Source: Sphingobacterium sp. UGAL515B_05 (GTDB taxonomy: Bacteria; Bacteroidota; Bacteroidia; Sphingobacteriales; Sphingobacteriaceae). From it: a stretch of DNA of 64,000 nucleotides. The position numbers and the translations under genes are program-made. The stretch spans positions 4,092,001-4,156,000 of the forward strand of contig NZ_CP109907.1 of assembly GCF_033097525.1 (NCBI RefSeq), given 5' to 3'. A model generated the notes under the pieces. That model did not search any database, was not told the origin of the DNA, and worked only from the letters and a program-made list of their open reading frames with translations. Shown here in pieces: positions 32,961-41,257 of this stretch (positions are counted from its first letter, which is position 1; each line of letters begins with the position of its first letter).

Positions 32961-33884
32961 TTAATTTTCTAGCGGTAATCCATACGCAATTTCGACCTGG
33001 AAGCGTTTATCAAGTGCGCCTATGCTTGCGGCAGCAGACTTTGACAACACAACAATTGCATTTTGGTTTTCGGCATTATCATTAAATTTACCGACCACTT
33101 TTGCGTAAGTAACACTTTTGGTCATTGGGTTGGTAATTTTTAGAATAGTACCTACTGGAGCGCTCTTATGAAGAGCAAGGTTGCTTGTACCCTGGGATGA
33201 AAGTCCATCAATCCACACACCAATACCACGTTCGGACTTTTCGCGTATTCCGTAGCGGTTTGTTGAAATTTGATTTTCTTCTTTATCGTCAACGTCTGTC
33301 GAATCAGGCGTTACAATTTCGATTCCTTTAGGTTCAACTAATTTTGGTCGTTCTGGAGGTAGGGGCTGATTGGGGATCATGAGCTTCATTCCACCGCCAA
33401 TAACGTTATTTTTTAAGTTGTTTGCTTTTTTAATATCTTCAACAGAAATACTGAATCTTTTAGATATGGCATAAAGTGTCTCTTTCTCTCCAACGATATA
33501 CTCCGTAAAACCTTCTTGCTGTTGCGGATTACGCGGGTTTTGCACTGTCGTATTTCCACGGTCGTTGCTTACTGTTGATTTCGCTTTTCGACCTGTCGGA
33601 ATCTTCACAATTTGCCCCAGGCTTAATGTTCCATTACCATTTATTTGGGTCAATTGGCCCACCGTTGTTTTATACTTTTTACTTAACTGGTAATAATTGT
33701 CGCCTTTTTCAATTTTGAACAACACGTATTCTTCACCATTGATAGCTTCAGTTCCTACTGAATCAGGGATAAAATCAGTACGTAAAGAGGTTGAATTCTT
33801 TGCTTCAACTTGTTGGATAGCTAATATCGCGATGGATAGAATAGCTATCTTTTTATATGTTTTTAATTCGAATAAAACTTTCAT
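32961..33884 (-). CDS. exported LysM protein with RlpA-like double-psi beta-barrel
   Basis: A 307-residue exported protein: signal peptide (about 1-28, ending near VEAKN), two LysM peptidoglycan-binding motifs (about 52-96 YVLFKIEKGDNYYQLSKKY and about 130-172 EYIVGEKETLYAISKRF), a Pro-rich linker, and a C-terminal segment (LALHKSAPVGTILKITNP...VVLSKSAAASIGALDKRFQVEI) resembling the RlpA/DPBB fold. RlpA proteins bind or cleave denuded glycans at the septum; here the usual catalytic Asp/His arrangement is not obvious. Between the DUF4905-like gene and udk. Confidence 0.8.
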   Translation of the reverse strand: MKVLFELKTYKKIAILSIAILAIQQVEAKNSTSLRTDFIPDSVGTEAINGEEYVLFKIEKGDNYYQLSKKYKTTVGQLTQINGNGTLSLGQIVKIPTGRKAKSTVSNDRGNTTVQNPRNPQQQEGFTEYIVGEKETLYAISKRFSISVEDIKKANNLKNNVIGGGMKLMIPNQPLPPERPKLVEPKGIEIVTPDSTDVDDKEENQISTNRYGIREKSERGIGVWIDGLSSQGTSNLALHKSAPVGTILKITNPMTKSVTYAKVVGKFNDNAENQNAIVVLSKSAAASIGALDKRFQVEIAYGLPLEN

Positions 33885-33895
33885 ATATTTTGCAA

Positions 33896-34651
33896 TTATA
33901 CTAAATACGAAACAAACTCCCGTTTATTATCTGTCAAAAGGAATATTTGTTCGTGAATAAGAAAATAAATGTTGAAGAGCTTTAGTTCCAGCTCGGAAAC
34001 TGCAATAATAGACTCTGTCAATTTTTCTCTTGTGGATTGCACTAGCCTGATTTGATAACGATTGTTTCTGTCTTTTTCATAGAAAGCCCAAATAAAGTAG
34101 TCATTCACCGTATTTATCCAGATTTCACCATCAATTGGGAAGTCCTTTAAAAAAAGGGGAATTTCACCATTGTAGATAATAGGATAGACGAGCGCGCTGG
34201 CATAAGGTTTAAAGGGAATTTCATTTTTGCTTTCAATCGACATCGATTGGAGGTTCAAAAATAACTGGAAGCCTTCTGCTATTACTTTTGGTCTAATAAG
34301 CACACCCTGGTCAACTATACCGATGAATATGTAGTTGAACCAGGTTTCTTGAAGTTGTGGATTGTAGCAATCGATTACCTGTATGCCTGCGTCGATAGGT
34401 GAATTATTGGCAATCTTCTTAAGTATTAATCTTTTGCATTGAATTCCAGCTAGAACCCACTCTTTGGCTATTGCCTTGAAGTCTTGTAATACGTAAGTTC
34501 CTTCAAAAGTGACTACATTAAAATAGGGCAGGGTATCGTCTGGGTTTCTGGTCTCCACAGCGATCAATTTATTCTCCGCATCGATTTCTATCCGCCAAAT
34601 GGGGTATGTAAAAATGAAATTGAATGCTTTTGAAATTGTGTGATTTGCCAT
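33896..34651 (-). CDS. uncharacterised protein, possibly DUF4905
   Basis: A 251-residue protein with no signal peptide or membrane helix and no catalytic motif I recognise; it is Ile/Tyr/Phe-rich and looks all-beta (FTYPIWRIEIDAENKLIAVETRN, GEIWINTVNDYFIWAFYEKD). Length, sequence character and the LysM-udk neighbourhood suggest the Sphingobacteria family DUF4905, but I cannot confirm it. The start at 34651 is chosen because a TAAGTTTG promoter box covers 34673-34680 and would fall inside the longer frame. First gene of the operon. Confidence 0.6.
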   Translation of the reverse strand: MANHTISKAFNFIFTYPIWRIEIDAENKLIAVETRNPDDTLPYFNVVTFEGTYVLQDFKAIAKEWVLAGIQCKRLILKKIANNSPIDAGIQVIDCYNPQLQETWFNYIFIGIVDQGVLIRPKVIAEGFQLFLNLQSMSIESKNEIPFKPYASALVYPIIYNGEIPLFLKDFPIDGEIWINTVNDYFIWAFYEKDRNNRYQIRLVQSTREKLTESIIAVSELELKLFNIYFLIHEQIFLLTDNKREFVSYLV

Positions 34652-34672
34652 GTAATTTTCAATCCAAGGGGA

Positions 34673-34704
34673 CAAACTTAGATAAAGTTGGCTTTACATA
34701 CAAG
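34673..34704 (-). promoter_or_regulatory. promoter of the DUF4905?-LysM-udk operon
   Basis: Minus strand CTTG (34701-34704), 20-nt spacer, TAAGTTTG (34673-34680); leader of about 20 nt. Confidence 0.6.
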
Positions 34705-34827
34705 TATAATTATGAGATAAGTCGGTTTAAGCAGAATTTTTCAATATGGGAAGGGAATTTTGGCGACGTGATCTTCAGATATTGGTTTTTATCATTCGCC
34801 TTGATCTGGCTGACTGTGATAAACGGA

Positions 34828-34856
34828 GAACGTCCAGGCTTGCTGGACGTTCTTTT
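34828..34856 (+). terminator. intrinsic-terminator-like hairpin oriented rightward
   Basis: GAACGTCCAG (34828-34837) pairs with CTGGACGTTC (34843-34852), then TTTTAAAT on the plus strand. The flanking gene to the right is leftward, so this faces the wrong way for it; it could end a short plus-strand transcript or act weakly on both. Confidence 0.6.
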
Positions 34857-34862
34857 AAATAA

Positions 34863-36452
34863 TTAAAACTTGGAACCGATGGTCAAAATGACACTCGTTC
34901 TTTGATTTTTGATATCTGCTAGTGGGCTGGATGATTTCCAGTGAGCCTCATCAATAATATATGGGCTTTCTTTAAAATTTACGGCATTATAAGCACCTGT
35001 TAAATCGATGTACATACCGCGACCAAGTTTAGCTCCAACACCTAGTGAAGCTGTATAGTCTGTATAATCAGCATTTTTGTAAGGATTACCTTTGTAGTTG
35101 AAACCGGCTCTTCCACTAAATACATTATTTAATAGAACTTCACCACCGATTCTTGCATTAATTGCACCTTGGTAAGTATTTTTGATACTTTGATTCATTC
35201 TATCTTCTTGCATTTGGTTGTAACCGCCAGCATCTTTATAGCGAATCGCAGCATAATCTACCCACTCCACATCGGCTGTAATCAAACCTTTTGAAAATAA
35301 TTGGCTAGCCCCTAAGGAAAGGCGGTAGGGAGTATTCATGTTATATTCCCATGAACTATTACCTATTTTGTCGTTTGTTACGAATTGAGCACGGGCTTCA
35401 TTTGCATTGGGCAAAAAGTAATTAATTTTAGTATAATTTTCGGAATCATCCTTGATATTCATAAAGGTCGGTGACTTGGCAGTGAACCCCATACTAAAAG
35501 TAGGCGTAAACTTATAGATCATACCTAATTTAAAATCAATTCCTGTGCCATCCGTAATCTGATTATAGGTTTCAAATAGCTCGTAATCGTTGTCGAGATA
35601 TTGATACTCAGGGTTTTTTGGGTTTAAAAACACAGACTTGCTATTGTAATCCTTTAATTGTGCTTCGGTCATTGTTTGACCATATTCAGTGAATACGTTA
35701 GACGTATTATAGTGGAAGCTGGTGAAACCTAGGGATGCACCTAAGTAAAGCTTGTTGCTATAATTTGCTCCAAAAGACAATACAGATTCCGATTTACTGC
35801 CTTTTTCATAAATAGAATTGACTTGTTCGTTCCCAGGATATGATCCCATCTTTTTACCGATGGCAATCGGATAGAAATCCTTTGAATTATTTGGGTCGTC
35901 ATCAACCATAAATGAATTTTGATAGAAATCCTGTCCCCAACCTCCGGCATTGCCTTCAGTTGCTAAACGATCGGCAAAGGAATGGGTAATGGAATTGTCT
36001 GTATTCACTCCTCTATATTCTAGACGGTTATCATATACATAGTTTCTGTTATAGGCGATACCGACGTTGAAATTTAACCAGCCTCGATCGAGGTTGCCAC
36101 CATTGCGGTAAGTCGGCAGGTGAAAAACAATTCCGGCATTGTCTAAATTGAAATTATTCTTACTGCTGTTCGAATTCTGACCGAAATAGTCTGTTTTATT
36201 TTTATTGTTAAGGTATCTGGCTGTTACGGATATATCAGACTGATTGAAGTAGCCCAAACCTGCAGGGTTACTCGTAATTGAACTAATATCTCCACCTAAT
36301 GCGGTAGATGCATTTCCCATGGCTTTAAAACGAGCTGTTCCGCCATTGTCCCCTTGGGAAAATAAAAGTACATCTTTCGTATATTGCGCTTGAGTAGTCC
36401 CTGCTGCACCTAAAATGAATGCAGTTCCAAAAAGTAATTTTTTGATTGTCAT
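34863..36452 (-). CDS. outer-membrane protein transport protein, OmpP1/FadL/TodX family
   Basis: A 529-residue outer-membrane beta-barrel: signal peptide (MTIKKLLFGTAFILGAAGTTQAQ), then FSQGDNGGTARFKAMGNASTALGGDISSITSNPAGLGYF, the FadL-type N-terminal hatch signature (multiple Gly-Asn, NPAGL). The protein ends in Phe (TIGSKF), as barrel proteins do. The family imports long-chain fatty acids or other hydrophobic compounds. The barrel is longer than E. coli FadL (about 446) with an inserted loop near residues 130-230. It lies 72 bp after a Trp/Gly-rich lipoprotein gene in the same direction. Confidence 0.92.
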   Translation of the reverse strand: MTIKKLLFGTAFILGAAGTTQAQYTKDVLLFSQGDNGGTARFKAMGNASTALGGDISSITSNPAGLGYFNQSDISVTARYLNNKNKTDYFGQNSNSSKNNFNLDNAGIVFHLPTYRNGGNLDRGWLNFNVGIAYNRNYVYDNRLEYRGVNTDNSITHSFADRLATEGNAGGWGQDFYQNSFMVDDDPNNSKDFYPIAIGKKMGSYPGNEQVNSIYEKGSKSESVLSFGANYSNKLYLGASLGFTSFHYNTSNVFTEYGQTMTEAQLKDYNSKSVFLNPKNPEYQYLDNDYELFETYNQITDGTGIDFKLGMIYKFTPTFSMGFTAKSPTFMNIKDDSENYTKINYFLPNANEARAQFVTNDKIGNSSWEYNMNTPYRLSLGASQLFSKGLITADVEWVDYAAIRYKDAGGYNQMQEDRMNQSIKNTYQGAINARIGGEVLLNNVFSGRAGFNYKGNPYKNADYTDYTASLGVGAKLGRGMYIDLTGAYNAVNFKESPYIIDEAHWKSSSPLADIKNQRTSVILTIGSKF

Positions 36453-36524
36453 ATGCTAAAATGTCGTCAATACTAAATTAGTAGCATACAAGAAATTGTA
36501 TGCTACTATTTAAAATGCTTTTAA

Positions 36525-37715
36525 CTATCGAGTACGTCCTCCACCTGATCTTGAGCTACCGCCTCCAGAGAAGCCTCCTCCCGAAGATCTAGAACTACCA
36601 CCTCCAGAGAAACCACCACTGGAGCGGGATGATGAACCACTATCATAGCTTCTTGTTGGTGGAGTATATGATGGTCTCGACGTTGAGCTTGGGTTGCTGG
36701 AACGTGTTTCCATCGAACGGCTCATCGGACGAGATACCTCACCTGAGCTGTTTCGTGATCTGGAATCATTATTATAATATCCACTAGAGGTGCTACGTGT
36801 GTTGTTTGGATAAGAACCATTGACTCTGTCCGATGTTCTTGAACGTGTACCGTCTGAATAAGCTCTATTCGATACACCATCCGATGTTCTTGTTCTACCG
36901 TTTGATCGATCATAAGAAGAACCCCGTGTTACAGAACCGTCAGAAGTTCTTGACCTGTTGGAAACAGAGGTAATGCGGCCTCTTGAATCGCGAGCTACCC
37001 CAGTACGATCGTACCCCCCAGAATTTCGGGCAACACCATTACGGTCATATCCTCCTGCTGTGCGGGATCTTGATGATGAACTACGTGTGTTATAGTTGTC
37101 TCTGTATACAGACCTATTCGAAGCATAACGTGGTCTTGAGTTACCCCAGTAACCACCACCCCAGTAGCCGTTTCCATACCAACCAGATCCCCAGTAGCCA
37201 CCGCCGTACCAGCCACCCCAAGGTCTGTAACCGCCATACCATGGAGATCCCCAGCCCCAGCTAGAACCCCATCCCCATCCGAGGCCGATAGACCAAGATG
37301 AACCCCATCCAGAGTTCCATCCCCATCCCATTCCGAACGATGGGCCGTATCCGTACCAACCGCCGAAACCATAACCATACCATGGATCAAAAAATGGGTC
37401 GAAATACGTCATGCCCGGACTAGCGTAATAGAAACGGTTGATACGATTGGCATATTCAAGATCTTCATAGGAATCACTGTTGTAATCCTGATCAGAATAC
37501 TCATCATCATAGTAACCGCCTTGTGCCTGTCCATTTGGTTGGGACTGATCTACATCTGTGTAATAATAGTCTGGGCTTTGGTAAACTTTTTGTCTCGCTT
37601 GCCCGTTATTGCCATAGACATCGTCGCCATAGATTTGCCTACTCGTACCGCAGGAACCCAGCATGAACGCTCCTGTTATGGCAAGTGCTCCGATAAATAA
37701 TCTATTTTTTTTCAT
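36525..37715 (-). CDS. Trp/Gly/Tyr-rich low-complexity lipoprotein of unknown function
   Basis: A 396-residue lipoprotein: signal peptide with lipobox LGSCGTSRQ (Cys about 22). Residues about 100-200 are almost only Gly, Trp, Tyr and Ser (runs such as GWGWGSSWGWGSPWYGG), followed by an Arg/Ser-rich region (about 200-330) and a C-terminal Gly/Ser repeat (GGGSSRSSGGGFSGG). Such composition suggests a disordered, possibly phase-separating or surface-adhesive protein. The C-terminal repeats at about 36535-36600 are near-identical at the DNA level. Precedes OmpP1 in one operon. Confidence 0.6.
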   Translation of the reverse strand: MKKNRLFIGALAITGAFMLGSCGTSRQIYGDDVYGNNGQARQKVYQSPDYYYTDVDQSQPNGQAQGGYYDDEYSDQDYNSDSYEDLEYANRINRFYYASPGMTYFDPFFDPWYGYGFGGWYGYGPSFGMGWGWNSGWGSSWSIGLGWGWGSSWGWGSPWYGGYRPWGGWYGGGYWGSGWYGNGYWGGGYWGNSRPRYASNRSVYRDNYNTRSSSSRSRTAGGYDRNGVARNSGGYDRTGVARDSRGRITSVSNRSRTSDGSVTRGSSYDRSNGRTRTSDGVSNRAYSDGTRSRTSDRVNGSYPNNTRSTSSGYYNNDSRSRNSSGEVSRPMSRSMETRSSNPSSTSRPSYTPPTRSYDSGSSSRSSGGFSGGGSSRSSGGGFSGGGSSRSGGGRTR

Positions 37716-37893
37716 AATATCCTAAATCGTTATTTTCGATTATACAGCCTTATTTACTATCTTAGACGCAAATTTCTCAAGGGGGTTTAATCGAAGTAAT
37801 CAAAAATACAAATATTTTTTATTGAACGCTTTTCGTATTAGAATTACAGACGAGATTTAACGTAATAATGTTACAATAATTTATCAATTTCAT

Positions 37894-39366
37894 ATGAGTA
37901 AAGGAATAACAAGTCGTGCTGAAGATTATTCACAATGGTATAACGAGCTTGTGATTAAAGCTGATCTAGCTGAAAATTCAGCTGTACGAGGCTGTATGGT
38001 GATCAAACCATACGGATACGCTATCTGGGAAAGGATGCAGGCAATCTTAGATAAGAGATTTAAAGAAACAGGTCATAGCAACGCTTATTTCCCTTTATTC
38101 ATTCCCAAGTCGTTTTTTTCTAAAGAGGCGGCGCATGTGGAAGGTTTTGCTACCGAATGTGCGGTGGTAACACATTATCGATTAAAAAACGACGGTACAG
38201 GTAAGATCGTAGTGGATGAAGAGGCGAAGTTGGAGGAAGAGTTGATCGTACGCCCGACTTCGGAAACGATTATATGGAATACCTATCGTGGATGGATTGA
38301 ATCTTATCGTGACCTCCCAATTTTGGTCAATCAATGGGCGAACGTTGTACGTTGGGAAATGCGGACACGTCTTTTCTTACGTACAGCTGAGTTTTTATGG
38401 CAAGAAGGGCATACGGCGCATGCAACAAGTGAAGAGGCTATTGCCGAAACTGAGCGTATGCTTGATGTCTATGCCGAATTTGCTGAAAATATTTTGGCAG
38501 TGCCTGTCGTACGTGGTAGAAAAACCGAAAACGAACGTTTTGCGGGAGCGTTGGATACCTATTGTATCGAGGCTTTGATGCAAGATGGAAAAGCACTGCA
38601 AGCAGGGACGTCGCATTTTCTTGGCCAAAATTTCGCAAAAGCATTTGACGTAAAATTTACCTCTAAAGAAGGTAAGTTGGAGCATGTGTGGGCAACTTCC
38701 TGGGGTGTTTCTACTCGTCTGATGGGGGCATTGATTATGGCGCACTCGGATGACCAAGGATTGGTATTACCACCAAAATTGGCTCCAATTCAGGTTGTCA
38801 TAGTTCCAATTTTTAAGACTGAAGAAGAAAAAGCACAAATTGATGTATTTGTGAATCAGTTAACAAATGAATTGAGGGGGAAAGATATCTCGGTGAAATA
38901 TGACGATCGGGATACTCAGCGTCCGGGCTTTAAATTTGCAGAGTGGGAATTAAAGGGCGTTCCTGTTCGTGTGGCTGTTGGAGCAAGAGATATGCAAAAT
39001 GGTACTGTTGAATTGGCGCGTCGTGATACCCAAACGAAGGAGACGGTTGCTCAGGAGGGACTGGCTGGTACGATTGTACAGTTGCTAGATACCATACAAG
39101 AAAATATATACCAAAAAGCATTAGATTTCAGAACCTCTCATTACACTGAGGTGAATTCTTATGATGAGTTTAAAGAAGTGTTGGAAGGTAAAGGTGGGTT
39201 TATTTCCTGTCATTGGGACGGAACAACCGAAACGGAGAAACGTGTAAAAGAAGAAACTAAGGCGACAATCCGCTGTATTCCTTTGGATGCGAAGGAAGAG
39301 GATGGTATTTGTATCTTTACTGGAAAGCCTTCTAAACGCCGTGTACTGTTTGCAAAAGCCTATTAA
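37894..39366 (+). CDS. proS: prolyl-tRNA synthetase (eukaryote/archaeal-like type)
   Basis: A 490-residue class II aminoacyl-tRNA synthetase. The length, the lack of the bacterial INS editing insertion and the opening ITSRAEDYSQWYNELVIKADLAENSAVRGCMVIKPYGYAIWE mark the eukaryote-like (ProS type 3) form. Motif 2 is RWEMRTRLFLRTAEFLWQEGHTAH, motif 3 near the C-terminal part of the catalytic domain; the anticodon-binding domain and the terminal RRVLFAKAY follow. A gene encoding an NAD-epimerase-like protein starts 12 bp downstream. Confidence 0.96.
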   Translation: MSKGITSRAEDYSQWYNELVIKADLAENSAVRGCMVIKPYGYAIWERMQAILDKRFKETGHSNAYFPLFIPKSFFSKEAAHVEGFATECAVVTHYRLKNDGTGKIVVDEEAKLEEELIVRPTSETIIWNTYRGWIESYRDLPILVNQWANVVRWEMRTRLFLRTAEFLWQEGHTAHATSEEAIAETERMLDVYAEFAENILAVPVVRGRKTENERFAGALDTYCIEALMQDGKALQAGTSHFLGQNFAKAFDVKFTSKEGKLEHVWATSWGVSTRLMGALIMAHSDDQGLVLPPKLAPIQVVIVPIFKTEEEKAQIDVFVNQLTNELRGKDISVKYDDRDTQRPGFKFAEWELKGVPVRVAVGARDMQNGTVELARRDTQTKETVAQEGLAGTIVQLLDTIQENIYQKALDFRTSHYTEVNSYDEFKEVLEGKGGFISCHWDGTTETEKRVKEETKATIRCIPLDAKEEDGICIFTGKPSKRRVLFAKAY

Positions 39367-39378
39367 TCGTTTTGTCCT

Positions 39379-40167
39379 ATGAGGGTACTCATTTTAGGAT
39401 GTGGCTGGCTCGCAGAGTCTTTTGCGATATATATGAAGCACCGAGGTCATGAGGTCTGGGCAAGTACGAGAACATATGAAAAATACCATCGGCTTAATGC
39501 TGATGGTATTTTTTCGTTTATCCTGGATTTTGATAAGGAAAGTTTTCCTGAGATGAGTGACATACCTACTCACTTTGACTTCGTATTGAACAGTATACCT
39601 GCAAGTCAGAAAAATAGTGTAGCGATCCTTGAAAATAGATTTTCGAATATCAGCTTGTTTTTTGGTCACATTACATGGAGTAAACATGTTTTCTTAAGCT
39701 CTATTGGTATTTATCCGGATAAAGATGGCGTATTTGATGAATCCTATGCAGATACAACCTTACTTTCATCAAAACTTTTGCTTGCTGAAGCAAGTATGTT
39801 GGGATTGGCTGATACACTCATTTATCGTCTGGGAGGTTTGTTTGGAAAAAATCGTGTTTTTGCCAAATATTTTTCTGAGCGTATCTGTACGACCGGTGAG
39901 CAGCCGGCTAATTTTGTTCATATCGACGATGTGGTCAGGTTATTGGAGGAGGCATCTTGCCGCGCGCTTAGATATAGGGTTTATAATGTTGTTGCTCCCT
40001 TACACCCTAAGAAAATGGATGTTATTCTGGCATCGGCAAAAAAATATGGCTATGCTTTACCTCTTGCGTTCGAAGCGGCGGATGCAACTCAAAAAATAGT
40101 TAGCGGAAAATTACTTCTAGAGGAACTTGATTATCAATTTGTCCTGCCTGATCCTTTGCAATTTTAA
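39379..40167 (+). CDS. NAD(P)-binding epimerase/dehydratase-like protein lacking the catalytic Tyr
   Basis: A 262-residue Rossmann-fold protein. The N-terminal motif is LILGCGWLAESFA, the YeeZ-like variant of GxxGxxG, followed by strand-end HFDFVLNSIP and SSIGIYPDKDGVFDES. In extended SDRs the catalytic YxxxK is followed by xxAE; here the Lys is in LLSSKLLLAEA but the Tyr position is Leu, so classical SDR chemistry is doubtful. Substrate unknown. It starts 12 bp after proS; a full intrinsic-terminator hairpin lies within its coding sequence (39479-39514). Confidence 0.75.
   Translation: MRVLILGCGWLAESFAIYMKHRGHEVWASTRTYEKYHRLNADGIFSFILDFDKESFPEMSDIPTHFDFVLNSIPASQKNSVAILENRFSNISLFFGHITWSKHVFLSSIGIYPDKDGVFDESYADTTLLSSKLLLAEASMLGLADTLIYRLGGLFGKNRVFAKYFSERICTTGEQPANFVHIDDVVRLLEEASCRALRYRVYNVVAPLHPKKMDVILASAKKYGYALPLAFEAADATQKIVSGKLLLEELDYQFVLPDPLQF
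39479..39514 (+). terminator. terminator-like hairpin inside the epimerase-like coding sequence
   Basis: Perfect 12-bp arms AAAAATACCATC (39479-39490) and GATGGTATTTTT (39502-39513), 11-nt loop, continuing into T. It lies 113 bp after the proS stop, so it may end most proS transcripts inside the next gene. Confidence 0.6.
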
Positions 40168-40198
40168 TTCATTTTTATTTTAAAAAGAAAAATGAATT
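40166..40198. terminator. A/T-rich hairpin after the epimerase-like gene
   Basis: AATTCATTTTT/AAAAATGAATT perfect 11-bp stem, overlapping the gene's stop codon; GC content is low so terminator strength is uncertain. Confidence 0.5.
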
Positions 40199-40297
40199 TA
40201 TGATTGTCAGCGTGAAAAAATTAAATAATTTCATTATTTTAACATCAATTCTACGAAGGAAAATTTAAGTAGAAAGTCATATTTGTTGAAATTTATT

Positions 40298-40326
40298 GAT
40301 ATCGATGGATTTTTTCAAGATATCGA
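40298..40326. promoter_or_regulatory. possible operator: two GATATCGA direct repeats upstream of the DeoR-family gene
   Basis: GATATCGA at 40298-40305 and again at 40319-40326, 21 bp apart (two helical turns), about 65 bp before the regulator's ATG. Each contains the palindrome GATATC. Confidence 0.35.
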
Positions 40327-40389
40327 CATATTCCTTTAAACAAACCGATAATAGATTTAGTATTTTAACAGCTTATTAGAAATAGAGCC

Positions 40390-41151
40390 ATGACAAATGT
40401 AGAAAGACATCAATATATCTTAAAACAATTAAAGGAGGTCGGCGTAGTTCAGGTAATTGATCTATGTGAGGAATTGGGCGTTTCCTCTGTAACCATTCGG
40501 AAAGATTTGACCTTGTTGGAAGATAGTGGATTGTTGTTTAGAACGCATGGCGGGGCAACACAATATAATCCTTATACGACTGACCGTACAGTATTTGAAA
40601 AAGAGAAGCTTCGTTCGGACGATAAAAGTCGGATCGGAAAAAAAGCGGCTGAAATGATTGAGGAAAATGATTCAATCATTATCGCTTCAGGAACGACTAT
40701 GCAGTCGCTGGCAAAGCAGATCACTCCTAAAGGAAATATCACTGTCGTAACTTCGGCATTGAATGTTGCGATGGAATTGATCAAATATCCTTCGGTTGAA
40801 ATCATGCAGATGGGCGGAACGCTTCGCAAGACTTCAACATCGGTAACTGGAAAGTATGCGGAAAATTTATTGCAGGATTTTTATTGCAGTAAATTATTTT
40901 TGGGTGTGGACGGTATTGACCTAGAATATGGTGTGTCAACGTCAAGTGCGCAGGAGGCACAATTAAATCGCATTATGATCGATACGGCTCAAAAGGTTGT
41001 CGTACTAGCAGATTCGTCTAAATTCGGACGGCGAAGCTTCGGGCGGATTTGTGGTTTTGATAAAATTGATATATTAATTACCGATGATAAAGTAAATACA
41101 AGCTTTGTGGAATCGTTAGAAAAAGCTGGGGTAAATGTTATTGTTGTTTAA
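40390..41151 (+). CDS. DeoR/GlpR-family transcriptional regulator
   Basis: A 253-residue regulator. N-terminal DeoR helix-turn-helix (RHQYILKQLKEVGVVQVIDLCEELGVSSVTIRKDLTLLEDSGLLFRTHGGA), then a sugar-phosphate-binding DeoRC domain (ASGTTMQSLAKQI, VTSALNVAMEL, MGGTLRKTSTSVTG, FLGVDGIDLEYGVST, LADSSKFGRRSFGRI). These usually repress sugar or deoxynucleoside catabolism genes in response to phosphorylated intermediates. No catabolic genes are next to it; it is alone. Confidence 0.95.
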   Translation: MTNVERHQYILKQLKEVGVVQVIDLCEELGVSSVTIRKDLTLLEDSGLLFRTHGGATQYNPYTTDRTVFEKEKLRSDDKSRIGKKAAEMIEENDSIIIASGTTMQSLAKQITPKGNITVVTSALNVAMELIKYPSVEIMQMGGTLRKTSTSVTGKYAENLLQDFYCSKLFLGVDGIDLEYGVSTSSAQEAQLNRIMIDTAQKVVVLADSSKFGRRSFGRICGFDKIDILITDDKVNTSFVESLEKAGVNVIVV

Positions 41152-41197
41152 CACGGCTTAATTAAAAATCAAAGCGGAGCTGCTTATTTTTATCATA

Positions 41198-41243
41198 AAA
41201 AATGTCCCCAAAAGAGTTTTTAACTCTTTGGGGACATTTTATT
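41198..41243. terminator. bidirectional terminator between DeoR-family and agmatine deiminase genes
   Basis: Long stem with core AATGTCCCC/GGGGACATT extended by AGAGTT/AACTCT (one bulged A), A-run left and T-run right. Confidence 0.9.
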
Positions 41244-41257
41244 TATGGATAGTTTTT

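Noticed and set aside
34624..34866. 80-codon plus-strand frame over the start of the DUF4905-like gene
   Set aside because: Crosses a promoter and hairpin of the opposite strand; no coding signature.
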